A program made the translations under genes and the position numbers. DNA of 64,000 nt, from assembly GCA_037043015.1 (NCBI GenBank), contig CM073325.1:2048501-2112500 (forward strand), written 5' to 3'. This document shows positions 11,401-23,953 of the stretch, in pieces; position 1 is the first letter of the stretch; every line of letters starts with the position of its first letter. Below the pieces are notes generated by a model, which was not told the DNA's origin, ran no database searches, and saw only the letters and a list, made by a program, of their open reading frames with translations. Source of the stretch: Bryum argenteum (taxonomy: Eukaryota; Streptophyta; Bryopsida; Bryales; Bryaceae).

Positions 11401-12198
11401 ATTGCTAAAGTTTTAGAAAATTCTATGTTTAGAGTTGTAACGAGCAAAACTTCTGTATGATGCCCCAATGCGTCTGCTAATACGAAAAAATATCTGAACT
11501 GAACTGATTTTTATGAGATGGATCCGCACGAATTGCCTTGAAGACAGAAGAAAGGTGTTGGCATTTCTGTCCGCAGTTTTTACTTTGAGGGCTGCCTGAT
11601 GAGCTTCTTTTGAGCGCATGCCAGACACTCTGAGGTGTGTTTCGCGACCCTGGTGCTCAGCTCGCGGCCGCTGAGAATATGTATCATTCTTCTCATCATT
11701 GTTGTGTCAGAATGCCCTAACCAATGATGCCAAAGCTTTGCGCACTCAACTGCCGTGAGGAATGACACCTGTAGATTGCTGGTGCGAGTATTAGGTCTCG
11801 AGTTTCCAACAGGTAGAAACTTTTGCTCGAATTGAAGGTTTGTAGAGGCTGCTAGTACCCGCTCGTGTTGTGGCTAATAGGCTGCGTGATCTCCGTAATT
11901 CTAACACTTCTCTTCCCTTTTCATAGACAAATGAGATGTGGATGTTACTGGCTCTTAGGTCACAGTAGGTGATCAGACTACGGAGGGCGCATGGAGCATA
12001 AATTGCTCGTTTGCAGATAAAGGGAGCTCCTCTGGGCAACACTATGTGTGCCCGACTCTCAGGGAAACTGAAATTGCATTTGTTTACAATTGTGATAAGA
12101 TCACATGTTTGCCATGGCTCATTTTGAATTTTGAACAAGAAAAATACTTGGACAGAGTGAGTGAAGGCATTATTGAATAAGATAATGTTAACCTGCAC
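11401..12198 (-). pseudogene. Decayed Ty1/copia fragment with GAG-pre-integrase zinc-finger region
   Basis: On the minus strand, 11768-11580 reads AKLWHHWLGHSDTTMMRRM ... SECLACAQKK, the HHCC-type GAG-pre-integrase domain just upstream of the integrase core in copia polyproteins. Upstream, at 12198-11791, a related frame with HIVLPRGAPF, AIYAPCALRSLI and SLLATTRAG fits the protease-to-integrase linker of copia elements. The two pieces are in different frames, and the integrase catalytic core is not recognisable further downstream. This is a separate remnant from the one at 3557-4704, which holds the other end of pol. Confidence 0.7.
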
Positions 12199-12959
12199 GA
12201 TAGGGTTATATTATTCACCATATAGTTTTCTGGGTCAAGGTTTGATAAAGCTAGGTATCCAATGTGTGAGGCTTTTTTCTCGTTCCTTTAAGTGCTTGAA
12301 GTTCTTTCTACATGTTTACTATGTATTCTAACGATCTACACTCGTGGACAAGCCTGATCTCGTTAGTAAGAGAATTATAACTGATTTTAGAATTGGTCTC
12401 CCTATATCTATACACAACTGCATGCACGATTGCACGATGAATTATATTATTTACTGTAAATAAATTTTAATTAAAGTACAAGTATATTATTTAATCTTGT
12501 AATATATATTAAATCCTATAATTATTAAATCAATATTACTTGTAAACAAGACATCACGTATTATATTAAGGTTAAAGTTTAATATTTGCTATGAATGAAT
12601 TTTAATTAAAATAAATAAATAAATGATAATTATATTTATTTTTTTTGCATTTTTGTGCAGGAAGTGAGAAAGTCGGATATGCTTCTATGAGAAATCTAGA
12701 GGATGTGTTATCAGCAACACGGTATTGAAAAATATAAAATGCGGTTAAAAATTCAACTTAATCACAGTTTAACATATCATTGCCTTTACAGAACAATCGG
12801 ATATTAATTTACAAAGTTTTCAGAAGATATCATAATAGTACTTGTAAACCGGATTAATAAATTTCATAAAAAATGCACAACTAATTTTTTAATATCATAA
12901 GTTAAGGTCTTGAGCCGTTTTAAGGAAGGGTTTTATGAAAATTTTTTATTTTTATATGT

Positions 12960-12994
<35 letters not shown>

Positions 12995-13328
12995 ATTTTT
13001 CAAAAACATAGATAAATCATAGACGCCAAAATCATAGATAAACTTCGCTTAAAACATAGATAAGTTTCAAACTACATTCTGTTTTATATAAAGATTTAGG
13101 ATAGTTCTAGTTTTTATTCATACCTATGTCACAATTTAAATCATATACGCATCACACATATTAAAAGTTAGTGAGAAAAAGTACACCCTCTGCATTCTAC
13201 CAAAGAATAAGCTCGTAAAACCCCAATCTTGGGAGGAGATAAAGGACGAGGAGTTCTATATGGTGAATGGACAACAGTTGTTGATTCTGGCTACATTAGC
13301 TCTAGTTCTGAAGTCCCCAGTCGTAGTT
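12199..13328. other. AT-rich intergenic DNA with a TA microsatellite
   Basis: This stretch is strongly AT-rich and non-coding in all frames. A (TA)n run of about 27 bp lies at 12964-12990. Confidence 0.5.
12964..12990. repeat. (TA)n microsatellite
   Basis: An uninterrupted alternating TA run in AT-rich DNA. Confidence 0.9.
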
Positions 13329-13449
13329 CAATTCGAGATATAGTCAATTGTTATGTTCATAGTCTTGGTCGCAAGCTTCGTCAAGTGTACGAAGTGGAAA
13401 GCTTTACCATAGAGATGTAGTCAATAACAATTGACTATATCTCGAATTG
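13329..13449. repeat. Perfect 26-bp hairpin with a 69-base loop
   Basis: Arm 13329-13354 (starting CAATTCGAGATATAG) is the exact reverse complement of 13424-13449. The loop contains TCTTGGTCGCAAGCTTCGTC. The perfect pairing suggests a recent foldback. It could be a MITE end pair or a small-RNA precursor, and nothing else in the sequence decides between these. Confidence 0.75.
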
Positions 13450-14719
13450 AAATTGAACATACATACATACCATGGCAATATAAATTCAACTCGTCACAAG
13501 TTGAATTTTTTCAATATGAACTGGTGTGCTTAACACTTTCACTCGGAAATAATGGCGGAATTTACGGAACTCTTAGCCAGCTAAAACTCAATAGTATACA
13601 GTAATTGTTGAAACATTGAGACATTCCGAAACACGCTCACCTGCGAATTGTATATTTCAAGGGAATAGTAGGACTCGCAACTGAACAAACCACGCACAAC
13701 AATCAGTAGCTAATACAGAAGTCAAACAATACATGCCGAGCCATCATGTCTAATCAAACACAATCAATGATATAACGCGGGGTTGTCGGGACGACGGACC
13801 AGTGGATGACCGGCCGACCATGGTCCGGTCGTCCTCGGCCTCTAAACCGCCGGTGACATAACGGGTTTTTTATAATTTACTGCGGTAAATTACCGTCCGA
13901 CCGATGGCCGAAGACCGCACTTCGTCCGATCCTTTGACTGGTAAACCAGCATCCCCGTCCGACCGTTCTTCGGCCGACCGCACTTCGTCCGACGCTGACC
14001 CGGCCGACCGATGGCGGGACCGGCGTTCCTAAGGCCGACCGGTGTGCGGACGGCGAGGTCGGCCGCCGACGGTGACCACCGTCGGTCGGCGGGCCGACGA
14101 GGGTGACGACCGGCGTCATCGGCCGCCGACCGCTTTAGCGACCGGCGAGGTCGGCCGCCCGTCGCCGTGGCGGTCCAGGGGTCGGGTCGGTCGGTCGCCG
14201 TGTCGCCGTGGTAGTCGGACCGACGGCGGTCGGCAAGGCCGTCGGATCGGTCGGCGATCGATCCGATCGCTCATAAACTTGAAATGCCCCTAACTTAGTC
14301 AAAACTTATCCGAATCGAACATTTAAGATGTTTTTTGGCATCTACATGTTTTTCAGATGTCAAAAAACATCTTAAATAAGCAATTCGGATCATTTTTGAC
14401 GAAGTTATGGGCATTTGAAGTTTGAAGAGCCAATGCAGTCAATCAGATCGACCTCCGACCGATGTGCTGACCGATTCAACGGCCGGCGACCGATTCGACG
14501 GCCACACACCGGGCCGGCCCACCCAACCTTCTTCTTTCAATACCCCTTCTCTTCCTAACTTCCCTTCCTCCCTCCCCCTCCCAAATGCTTGACTTTCGTG
14601 ACAAATGAAAGGATCGTTGAGACTTACTGTTTTAGGACGTACAATCTAACATATATAGGCCTAATTGGGAAATTGCTGATACTTGTATTAATAGTCAAAA
14701 GAATTTCCGAAAGATTCTC

Positions 14720-14890
14720 TTGCAAGAAGGACCATATCCCTAAAGGAGAAGCTCTAGAGTGACCTCCAAGACGGCCATATCTCAAATCTGCGAACAAATT
14801 TTTTTGAATTTGATTTTGGGAAATCCAACCGTAGGATCTTGTTCATAACGGTTGAATTAGTTTATGTCCAACGGTTGAATTTTTACTTTC
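14720..14890. repeat. Partial MITE-like copy (family B)
   Basis: This begins ATCCCTAAAGGAGAAGCTCTAG and contains the family core CCAACCGTAGGATCTTG. It matches the reverse complement of the right half of the full copy at 16779-17042. The second terminus is missing. Confidence 0.6.
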
Positions 14891-15564
14891 TAGAAGTTTG
14901 GTGAGTTAGGAACCACATCGAATTTACAAAACCTCATTTGGAATCATAGATTGTTCACACCAAGCCTTCAAACACAAACGTGGCAAAGTTTTCTTAGTGT
15001 TACTATTAGGGGAAACTATTAGTATTCTTCTTGAGTTATTAGTAGCCTTTTTCTATTTTATCATATAACATATAATATTAGCCAATCATATCAAATTTCA
15101 AGTACTAATAATAGAAAGTGTCATTTCTATTGATTTTTAAAGTTTTACCTTTTTTAATTCATTACAAAATGAATATTTACTATTTTAAGAAATTCAACCG
15201 TATCGATCTAATTTAAACATTAAAGTCTTCATATTGTTCTTAGAGAAAAACTTCATAAGGGTTAGGGAACTCACAATTCATAACACATCTAAGTTTTTAT
15301 CCAAACCCCTCGGGCTTTTAGGGGTTAAATGCTCCCAACTCTCATATGTTAACTGAAAACATTATCAAAAGCATTAATAAGCTTTAAATGGTACTAAATG
15401 GATAGAAAATTAGTATTATATGAATCCTACGATACCACCAACTTGTATATTCAAATATCTATCTACTATCCCTCGTATTTTAAATCTTGTTCACAATCTC
15501 TTACTCTCAATTTTAATTTATTATTTTTCAATTTTAATGAACATATCACCCCCCAAGATTTCTT

Positions 15565-15828
15565 AACCCCTAAAGGCCCAAGAAAGCCGAAATGGCTTTT
15601 TGGGGTTTCCGCAGGAAAAAAAGTCAGCTAACTTTGACCTTTATAATCTCAAAATTGGAAAAAAATTAACGGCTCAAATTTGACATATGAGTATAGGGTC
15701 AAGTTCACTTCAAGATCCTACGGTTGGATCTTCTAATGAATGCTTAGATTGAATTTTTTTGGGCCTGAAGTAGAAGAGGGTCCTTTGTGATAATTTAGAC
15801 AATTTTGTATCAAGGGCCTTTAGGGGTT
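15565..15828. mobile_element. MITE-like element (family A), 264 bp
   Basis: The termini are AACCCCTAAAGGCCC and its reverse complement GGGCCTTTAGGGGTT. The interior carries CAAGATCCTACGGTTGGATC, the reverse complement of the core shared with the other copies. Flanks CCAAGATT and AATCTTGG are themselves inverted, so the element may extend slightly. It has no coding capacity. Confidence 0.7.
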
Positions 15829-16778
15829 AATCTTGGTCTTATTTTATTTAAATTGATATTTCTAAAGCTTGATTGATAACTAAATTTCACATATCAACTT
15901 AAAGTAAAAAAATTCAATAATTAAATGGAAGCATTTAAAATCTTAATTTAAACCGTGAATAATTTTAAATTGTACTAAATGGATACTTTAACATACATAT
16001 GTGGATAATATACATTCTATTTTACTTTTGAGAAAGTTGGAAGTTAATGCAATCTAATAATTGTAATAAATTGTCAAATTGTCCAATAGGCACAAACATT
16101 TACTGGAACGTGGTTTAGGTAGTCTATAATCTATAAAAAACCCAAAATACTATGTGGTCTACCTATGAGAGATGGAGGTGATTTAGTAATTACGACTTGT
16201 GTGAATAAGGTACAAAAGGGCATTAGTCACATTAGTCACAACCTACAAAAATTAAATAGAATTGTGTCAGTCCTTCTTGACATAGATGAGGAAGAAGAGG
16301 AGAAAATCCACCAAGATAGCAAATTAGATTTGTTTAATTCCTACTCTATCCCTACCTTGTGTTTTAATTTCTATCTACCAACGCTAGTATTTTAAATCTT
16401 GTCCTAAGCAACCTCAACTTCTAATTTTGATTTATTGCCTTTCAATTTTAATTAACATGTAACCCTCCTATATAATGTAAATTTGTATGCTATTTTACTT
16501 AAAACTTTAATTTCAAAAGTTTGTCTTCTTGCCTTAATTATCTTCTTAAATTCCCAATTTATTTAATTTTTTGAATTTGCAAGTATCTTCCTATTAAATA
16601 TTAATGTTTTTTCTTTCCTTTGTAATTTACATCTACCGCCCCCTTCCCCCAAATTTCATTCCTTTGTTTCACTCTAACAACTTAATTTCGCACCACTCTC
16701 CAAAAACTAAAATTAAAAACTCAAAAATGAAACTATTAAGTTCAATAGTTTATATGTATACCCATAAGTATACCCCTT

Positions 16779-17042
16779 AACCCCTAAAGGAGAGTTTGAC
16801 CCGAATCGGGTCGATTTGCTTGAAAAAGATATGATGTTTTTTACAAAAACTGAAACTTTGACTCAATATATCTCAAGATCCGTACAGTGAAATCTAATAA
16901 AAATTGATGGGTAGACTAATTCAAGCGTTATGAACAAGATCCTACGGTTGGATTTCCCAAAATCAAATTCAAAAAAATAATTGTTTGCGGATTTGAGATA
17001 TGGCCGTCTTGGAGGTCACTCTAGAGCTTCTCCTTTAGGGAT
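16779..17042. mobile_element. MITE-like element (family B), about 264 bp
   Basis: The termini are AACCCCTAAAGGAGA and TCTCCTTTAGGGAT. The interior has GATCCTACGGTTGGATTTCC, the inverse of the family core. A diverged full-length relative lies at 59984-60216 in the LAZ1 upstream region, and a half copy at 14720-14890. Confidence 0.7.
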
Positions 17043-19552
17043 ATGGTCCTTCTTGCAAGAGAATCTTTCGGACATTCTTTTGACTATTAATACAAGTATC
17101 AGAAATTTCCCAATTAGGCCTATATATGTTAGATTGTACGTCCTAAAACAGTAAGTCTCAACGATCCTTTCATTTGTCACGAAAGTCAAGCATTTGGGAG
17201 GGGGAGGGAGGAAGGGAAGTTAGGAAGAGAAGGGGTATTGAAAGAAGAAGGTTGGGTGGGCCGACCGGGTGTGGCCGTCGAATCGGTCGCCGGCCGTTGA
17301 ATCGGTCGGCACATCGGTCGGAGGTCGATCTGATTGCCTGCATTGGCTCTTCAAACTTCAAATGCCCATAACTTCGTCAAAAATTATCCGAATTGCTTAT
17401 TTAAGATGTTTTTTGATATCTGCAAAACATGTAGATGCCAAAAAACATCTTAAATGCACAATTTGGATTAGTTTTGACAAAGTTATAGGCCTTCAAAGGC
17501 CGTCAAACCTTCAAAGGTCTATAACTTCGTCAAAACGTATCCAAATTGGACGTTTAAGATGTTTTTTGGCATGTACATGTTCTGTAGATGTCAAAAAACA
17601 TCTTAAATGTTCGATTCGGTTAAGTTTTGACTAAGTTAGGGGCATTTCAAGTTTCTGCAGGCAGTCACATCGGCCGCCGACCGATTTGCCGACCGATCCA
17701 ACGACCGCCGACCGATCCTACGGCCCACACCCGGTCGGCCTCTAGCACTCCCCTCTCTCCCTCTCCCCTCTCTCACTCACGAGCCCTTCCTCTCCTCTTC
17801 TTCAATGTATTCCTCCTCTTCAATGTATTTAAGAACTTTCTATTTCGAGGACCTGACATCATATTCTCAGCCTAATTCAAGGCATGGACCCACGTGCCAT
17901 ATTCTTTGGGGAATGTCAAGAAGATTTCATTGTAATCTATGAGAATGTTTTATTTGAATAATCTTATGGGCTTGGATATGAAAAATAGAACTTTTTATGT
18001 ATAGGTCCACTTTGTTCATATGAATTTTAGTTTTCACTATTCATGAACCATTCGACATGCTCAACGAGTAAAATGTCCACATGTTTTCATAGAATTTGCA
18101 ATTTCTTCATATTGACATATGATAATGAAAAAGAATGTGGTCTTTATTTTTTAACAAATTTAACCATCTTTTGTCTGCCTCGTAATGGGTCATTCTTTTT
18201 TAAGGGTTGGAGTGAACATGTATTGGTGAAGAAAAATTGTAGTATTCCAAAATTATGTTACTTCACCTTTCAAAGAGCAACTTGAAGTAAATTCTATGAA
18301 ACGTATGGAATAAATTTAAGCATGCACTAAATTGGAAGGCTAATAGCATTCATACAATTGTGTGAAATAAATAGATATATAAAATAAAACTTCCAATGTA
18401 AATTCGTATAACCCAAATTCAATAGACATGGGTATAAACTAGTATATGCTAATATTTGTTTTTCGAGTGCCTAATAGGATTCAAAGATTACATTTCTATA
18501 AGACTTTCCTATATATATAACAAGTTACATAGTGGCAATGTGTAAACTTAGACTATGCATTTATCGTTTTTGGTCAATGTTCATAAGTTCCACACAAGAA
18601 TGATTCTTTTCCACATTTATGGCCTATGTTATTTTTTGTTTATGTATAAAATGATCTATTTTTGAGTTTTTATTTTATCAATTCTTGTTATTACAAGAAA
18701 CTCCATTTTGACATAATTTACATGTATATTGGAAATATTTGACAGTACAACTTACGGATTATATTTTAAACGTTCAATATATTGCACCTTGTAATATTCT
18801 TTCATATAAAATTCTAATCCTACATTACTTTATTAATGTACATCATGTACCCTATAATTTTTTATAATATATTTTTGTTAGCATTCTTGGATTATGATTA
18901 AACTTGAGTTTTATCTAAGTGTAAGGTTTTCTATTTATATTGCGTACATAATAATTTTTATCTTCTCTAGTATGATTTCTCTTCACATTATAATTAGAAT
19001 ACTTTTTAAATGACTTATACAAAGCAAATAAGAATTTGTTTCAATTTTCTATTATTCCATGATAATAAATAATAATAATTTTAACCGAAGCCAAATAAAA
19101 TTTCAAAAAACTACTAGTTTTATAATATATAGCATTGGAATATTAGTATACTTGTTCCTATAGTTGTAGACTCATATGTTATTTTAATACGCAATTGGAT
19201 AATATTAACTTCAATTGATTGATATGGCGATCAAATTTGTATTGAATAAGAATATTCTTTGTAGAGGCCTCTTCTTAGCCTCAATTAGATACTTTCTATT
19301 CATCTTGTTCGACCCCTATAATATTAAGCATTTTTGTCAAAGGACTTTAAAAACTTACACTCAAATACTAAATGCCCCCCGGGTTGAATTTGAATATGAG
19401 GCATGTTCCTAAAATTCCTTCTTTGGACAAAAGGAAAGAAAAGGTAATTTTAAATACACAAAATGTAAAGATCTTTATATTTTCTTTTTACAGTTGTAAA
19501 ACTATAATATGCGTTAAATAGTAAGTAACATCTTATTGATCTTCATTATCCC

Positions 19553-20060
19553 CTAAAGATCCTTGATACAAAATTGTCTAAATTATCAAGAAGAACCTTC
19601 TTCTACTTCAGGCCCAAAGAAACTCAATCTAAGGATTAATAAGAAGATCCAACCGTAGGATCTTGAAGTTAACTTGACCCTTTTCTTGAATATGAAATTT
19701 GAACCGTTAATTTTTCTCCAATTTTGAGATTATAATGGTCAAAGTTGGCTGAATTTTTTCCCTGCGGAAATCCCAAAAAGCCATTTCGGCTTTCTTGGAT
19801 CTTTAGGGGTTATTAGAGTATGTGAATTATTGAGAAATTAGCAAAAGTGGCTTGAGTCTAGTTTATGTCTTAGTTCAAATAGAGAGACTTTAATTCCTAA
19901 AGATCCTTGATGCAAAATTGCCTATATTCTCCACAATAATATTCTTCTACTTGAGGCCTAAAAAGCCTCAATTCAAGCATTATATAGAAGACTCAACCGT
20001 AGGATCTTAAGGTCACATGTCAAATTTCAACCTTTCATTTATCTCCAAGGCCATATGATT
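19553..20060. mobile_element. Inverted family A MITE-like copy plus an adjoining partial copy
   Basis: Segment 19553-19812 begins CCCCTAAAGATCCTTGATAC, ends GGATCTTTAGGGG and is the reverse complement of the 15565-15828 element with scattered changes, including the core CAACCGTAGGATCTTGAAG. A second, 3'-truncated copy starts near 19893 (CCTAAAGATCCTTGATGC) and carries CAACCGTAGGATCTTAAGG. Confidence 0.65.
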
Positions 20061-21170
20061 ATTCAAATGAAACATTCTCATAGATTACAATGAAATCTTC
20101 TTAACATTCCTCAAAGAATATGGCACGTGGGTCCATGCCTTGAATCAGGCAAAGAATTTAATGTCTGATCCCCAAAATAGAAAGTTCATAAATGCGTTGA
20201 AGGAGAGGAAGAAGAGGAGAGGAAGGGCTTGTGAGTGAGAGAGGGGAGAGGGAGAGAGGGGAGTGCTAGAGGCCGACCGGGTGTGGGCCGTAGGATCGGT
20301 TGGTGGTCGTTGGATCGGTCGGCAAATCGGTCGGCGGCCGATGTGACTGCCTGCAGAAACTTGAAATGCCCCTAACTTAGTCAAAACTTAACCGAATCGA
20401 ACATTTAAGATGTTTTTTGACATCTACAGAAAATGTACATGCCAAAAAACATCTTAAACATCCAATTTGGATACGTTTTGACGAAGTTATAGACCTTTGA
20501 AGGTTTGACGGCCTTTGAAGGCCTATAACTTTGTCAAAACTAATCCAAATTGTGCATTTAAGATGTTTTGGCATCTACATGTTTTGCAGATATCAAAAAA
20601 CATCTTAAATAAGCAATTCGGATAATTTTTGACGAAGTTATGGGCATTTGAAGTTTGAAGAGCCACTGCAGGCAGTCAGATCGACCACCGACCGATCCGA
20701 CGGCCTTGCCGACCACCGGTCCGACCCCCAGACCGCCACGGCGACGGCCAGCCCGACTCCCGGACCGCCATGGCGACGGCCAGCCCGACCCCCGACCGCC
20801 ATGGCGACGGCCAGTCCGACCCCCCGATCTGTCGGCCGCGCCCGGATCCGACGGCCGTCGGCCATGCGGACGGCGGCCCGATCCAACGGCCCGCAAGCGC
20901 CTGGAATTGATCCGACGGCCATGATCTACTGCGGTCGGCCGCCGTCCGATCTAACGGAGCGACCGGAGGCCGGTCGCCCAGACCGGGGATCAAATTTTGA
21001 CGGCTGAGATGTGGCCAAGTGGATGATCCAACAGCCCCAGAAGTTACCAGGGACCGGGGTAACTCCCATTTACCCCCCCGGACCATGGTCCGGACTATGG
21101 TCCCGGTCGACATAGTCCGGACTACGTCCGCGGACTAGGTTTACCCCGAATGTCGACCGATTTGACAACC

Positions 21171-21634
21171 TTGATAACAGCATGCGCATCTTCTACAATA
21201 CTGAAACCTCTAATTGAGAAACTACACTAAGTGCAATCAGCACCAACTCAAATACAATCTACGGACACACGCAACCTTGAACACGTACAGCGGAACGAAA
21301 TGAAATTAAGCGCAACTTGAGAGCACGGACGAGAGTGAGAGAAAATGAAAGGAAACATGAGAGACTGAGTTAGCACCCCAGCTCGACCTCAACGGCGAAA
21401 TTGTGAGAGTATCCTCGATGCCCGATATTGTGCAAAAAGCCGACAATTTTTGTCGCAATCTGAATTTTGTCTTGATTAGTCTTCTAAATAGGATTCCATT
21501 TTTTAAAACTGAATTTTGAAAATATTCAAAGTGAAGTCCTTAATCTTGTTTGCCTTGCCGTATTGCTATTTTGGAAAGGTATTGCTCTCCAATCCTATAC
21601 CACTATAGATGGAGGAGCATGTTCATGGCACGGA

Positions 21635-21698
<64 letters not shown>

Positions 21699-23953
21699 TA
21701 TTAGAATAGATATTTACACTGAAGTAGGCATCTAATCACAAATTCCGTCGAGAGCTTCAGACGCTACATCAGTACAGCTAGTTGCCAATATATAAACATA
21801 TTTGTGTCGTATTTATGAAGTTTATAAAACAATGAAGAAATTCTCTACAAGTAGAAAACGTTTTAGTTATGCCACGTTTTAAGAATGAAACAAAAACGAC
21901 ATGCATTTGTCTAAAAAAAAAGTCATAAATTTTGACAAAAATATACTTCTGGAGTTTTTGATAGGCATGTGATATACATGTGCAAGCGGATTATAGCATT
22001 AGCAAAACATTGTTTTACAATTTATCTAGAATTTTGTAGCGTTTGCGAATGGTTTAATGCTAGAATATTATCGCTAACAAACAATTCTATATTACGATAT
22101 TAAATCTTGAAGACATTTTTAAATTGATTAGAATCATTTCTCATCTTGTTTGTTTGCTAAAATGATTTATATTGTATGCCTTTGTGGTACATATTGCGAA
22201 TGGTTTTTTAATAAGATTGTCAGTGAATATTTTATTTGATAATGTTGGATTGTTGTGCTCATGTTTCTTTGGTAAACTTTTAGAATGGTTTAGTATTGTG
22301 ATAAGGATGGAAAATGTTAGAAGTGCAAATTCATCTCATAACACAAATCCGCTAAACACACAAAATAGCAATCCACAAAAAAACGGAAACGAAACGGAAT
22401 CCAATTCATAAAGTAGAAGAACGACAGTGACATAAATTAAAGTTGTAACATTGACAATCCAAAAGTAAGAACATATATGTTTTCCACTTTTATCCACTCT
22501 CCTTTTATCTATCTTTTATTTGATTTCTTTTTAACATTTATCTCAATGACAGTTTTCCTCTTTTGAAGGGCGACATTTATCCTCCTGTCATGCGATCATG
22601 AAAGAAATCACTTTGCGATCATTTCATTAAATACAAAATTATGCACGTATTCGTATGGCCAGCGAATGCTATATCGTTCCATTTACAGACCAACAATGAA
22701 CATTTAAGTTTGCATTCTTCAAATCTTTTTAAACTCACCAAACCCACAAACTAATAATTTAAATATTCACTTACAAAATATGATTCGAATTTATCGATTT
22801 CTTTAATGTCATGAAGGTTGTTCCGCGTGCATGTAGATGCTACAACGCGTTGCGTACGATTCCAATTTTGATTTGTACAGTGCACTGCAATCTCCCGCAC
22901 ACACTCATTCCAACCTCGCTTGCTGGAAATGTGTGGCATTCGCTCGCTTTTTCTGCCATCTTGCGATAATTGCTCTTGTCATTTCTCTGTCTCGTTCCAT
23001 TGGATGACAAAAAGTCATCCCCGATCCAATTGCCTGCAGGAAACGCTCTTATGAGATTCTTGAAAATTTTAGTCATAGATTTGGGTTTCTTCTGCTTTGC
23101 TCGTCGTTTATGGCAGTCAACGAGCAAAAGTTTGTATAAACCTCTCATTCTTGACCGCAATAGGCTCTTCTCCGTGCGCTTCAATTCCCCATTCAGCTCC
23201 TTTTTGCGTCGACGAACAACACGCAATTAAGCAATTATGCACTTTGCCAAGTGCACTCAATGGCATGTCAAAACAACAACATTTTCCTCCAAAATGAAAA
23301 AAAACAACAAAAATTCCACACAAAAAAAAAAAATTTAAATGTGGAGGCACTAAACTTAAACTAACGAGAAATAGTATTTTTTTAATAACAAATTTGTTGC
23401 TAAATCATGTTTTATTGCTTTGTAAATACTACCAAATTATTATATTCAAATATTGCCAACATCTATTTTATTATTTTGTGTACCATATAAATTTTTGGAA
23501 TACAAATCCCAATGGATCAATATGAAGGACAACGTCACGTCTTGGAGTGCAAAAATTGAAATTTAAAGAATTTCAAAGATTCAATTTTGTCCTTGAACTT
23601 CCTATAGTGTTTCTTTTTAGATTCAATGCAATTTTGATTATGAACTTCTACGTTGTACATTGCTATATGACATTTATATACTATTTTTGGCATTTATACA
23701 ATAGACATACTTTATAAGAGATAAAAGGCCAACATGTGCTATTCAACGAGAAAATATGTAGCATCTCGCTCTATATTATATGAAAATCCATACATAAAAT
23801 TCATAAACGTCTTTAGGAATCGATAGTAAATACTATAATATAACATGCATAATACTATAACCAAACATCTCATACTTTACTCAAACATATCAATCAAACC
23901 TAACATGCCACCTAAACATCATATTGACTTGCTACTTATAAATCTCTGATGCT
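21171..23953. other. Intergenic AT-rich DNA with a long TA microsatellite
   Basis: Apart from the (TA)n run, I see no supported feature. A lysine/arginine-rich minus-strand frame at 23226-22840 (128 codons) is the longest, but it has no recognisable family and overlaps a similar-length plus-strand frame. Confidence 0.35.
21641..21694. repeat. (TA)n microsatellite, about 54 bp
   Basis: An uninterrupted alternating TA run. Confidence 0.95.

Larger units (their letters stand above)
13778..21170. mobile_element. Nested inverted-repeat (foldback-like) structure of about 7.4 kb
   Basis: Two nested pairs of long inverted arms are visible. The segment about 14285-14890 is largely the reverse complement of about 16910-17480, and about 17345-17960 is largely the reverse complement of about 20060-20690. 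Arms are built from repeated units: ATAACTTCGTCAAAA, then AATTG/AATCG, then TTTAAGATGTTTTTTGGCAT with its own reverse complement about 20-40 bp on, next to GC-rich runs of GGTCGG/CCGACCG words. The outermost GC-rich blocks (13.78-14.27 and 20.69-21.17 kb) both contain GGACCATGGTCC or GACCATGGTCC, and the ends read GGTTGTC and GACAACC. No transposase is recognisable inside. Boundaries are approximate and I could not define a target-site duplication. MULE-like or foldback-type elements are the nearest known comparison. Confidence 0.6.

Noticed and set aside
20558-21113. Several 80-145-codon frames in the right GC-rich block of the foldback structure
   Set aside because: They are open in many frames on both strands because of the CCGACCG repeat, and have no domain or codon signal.
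22840-23226. Lysine/arginine-rich 128-codon frame as a nuclear protein gene
   Set aside because: No family similarity, an overlapping frame of similar quality on the other strand, and no splice context.
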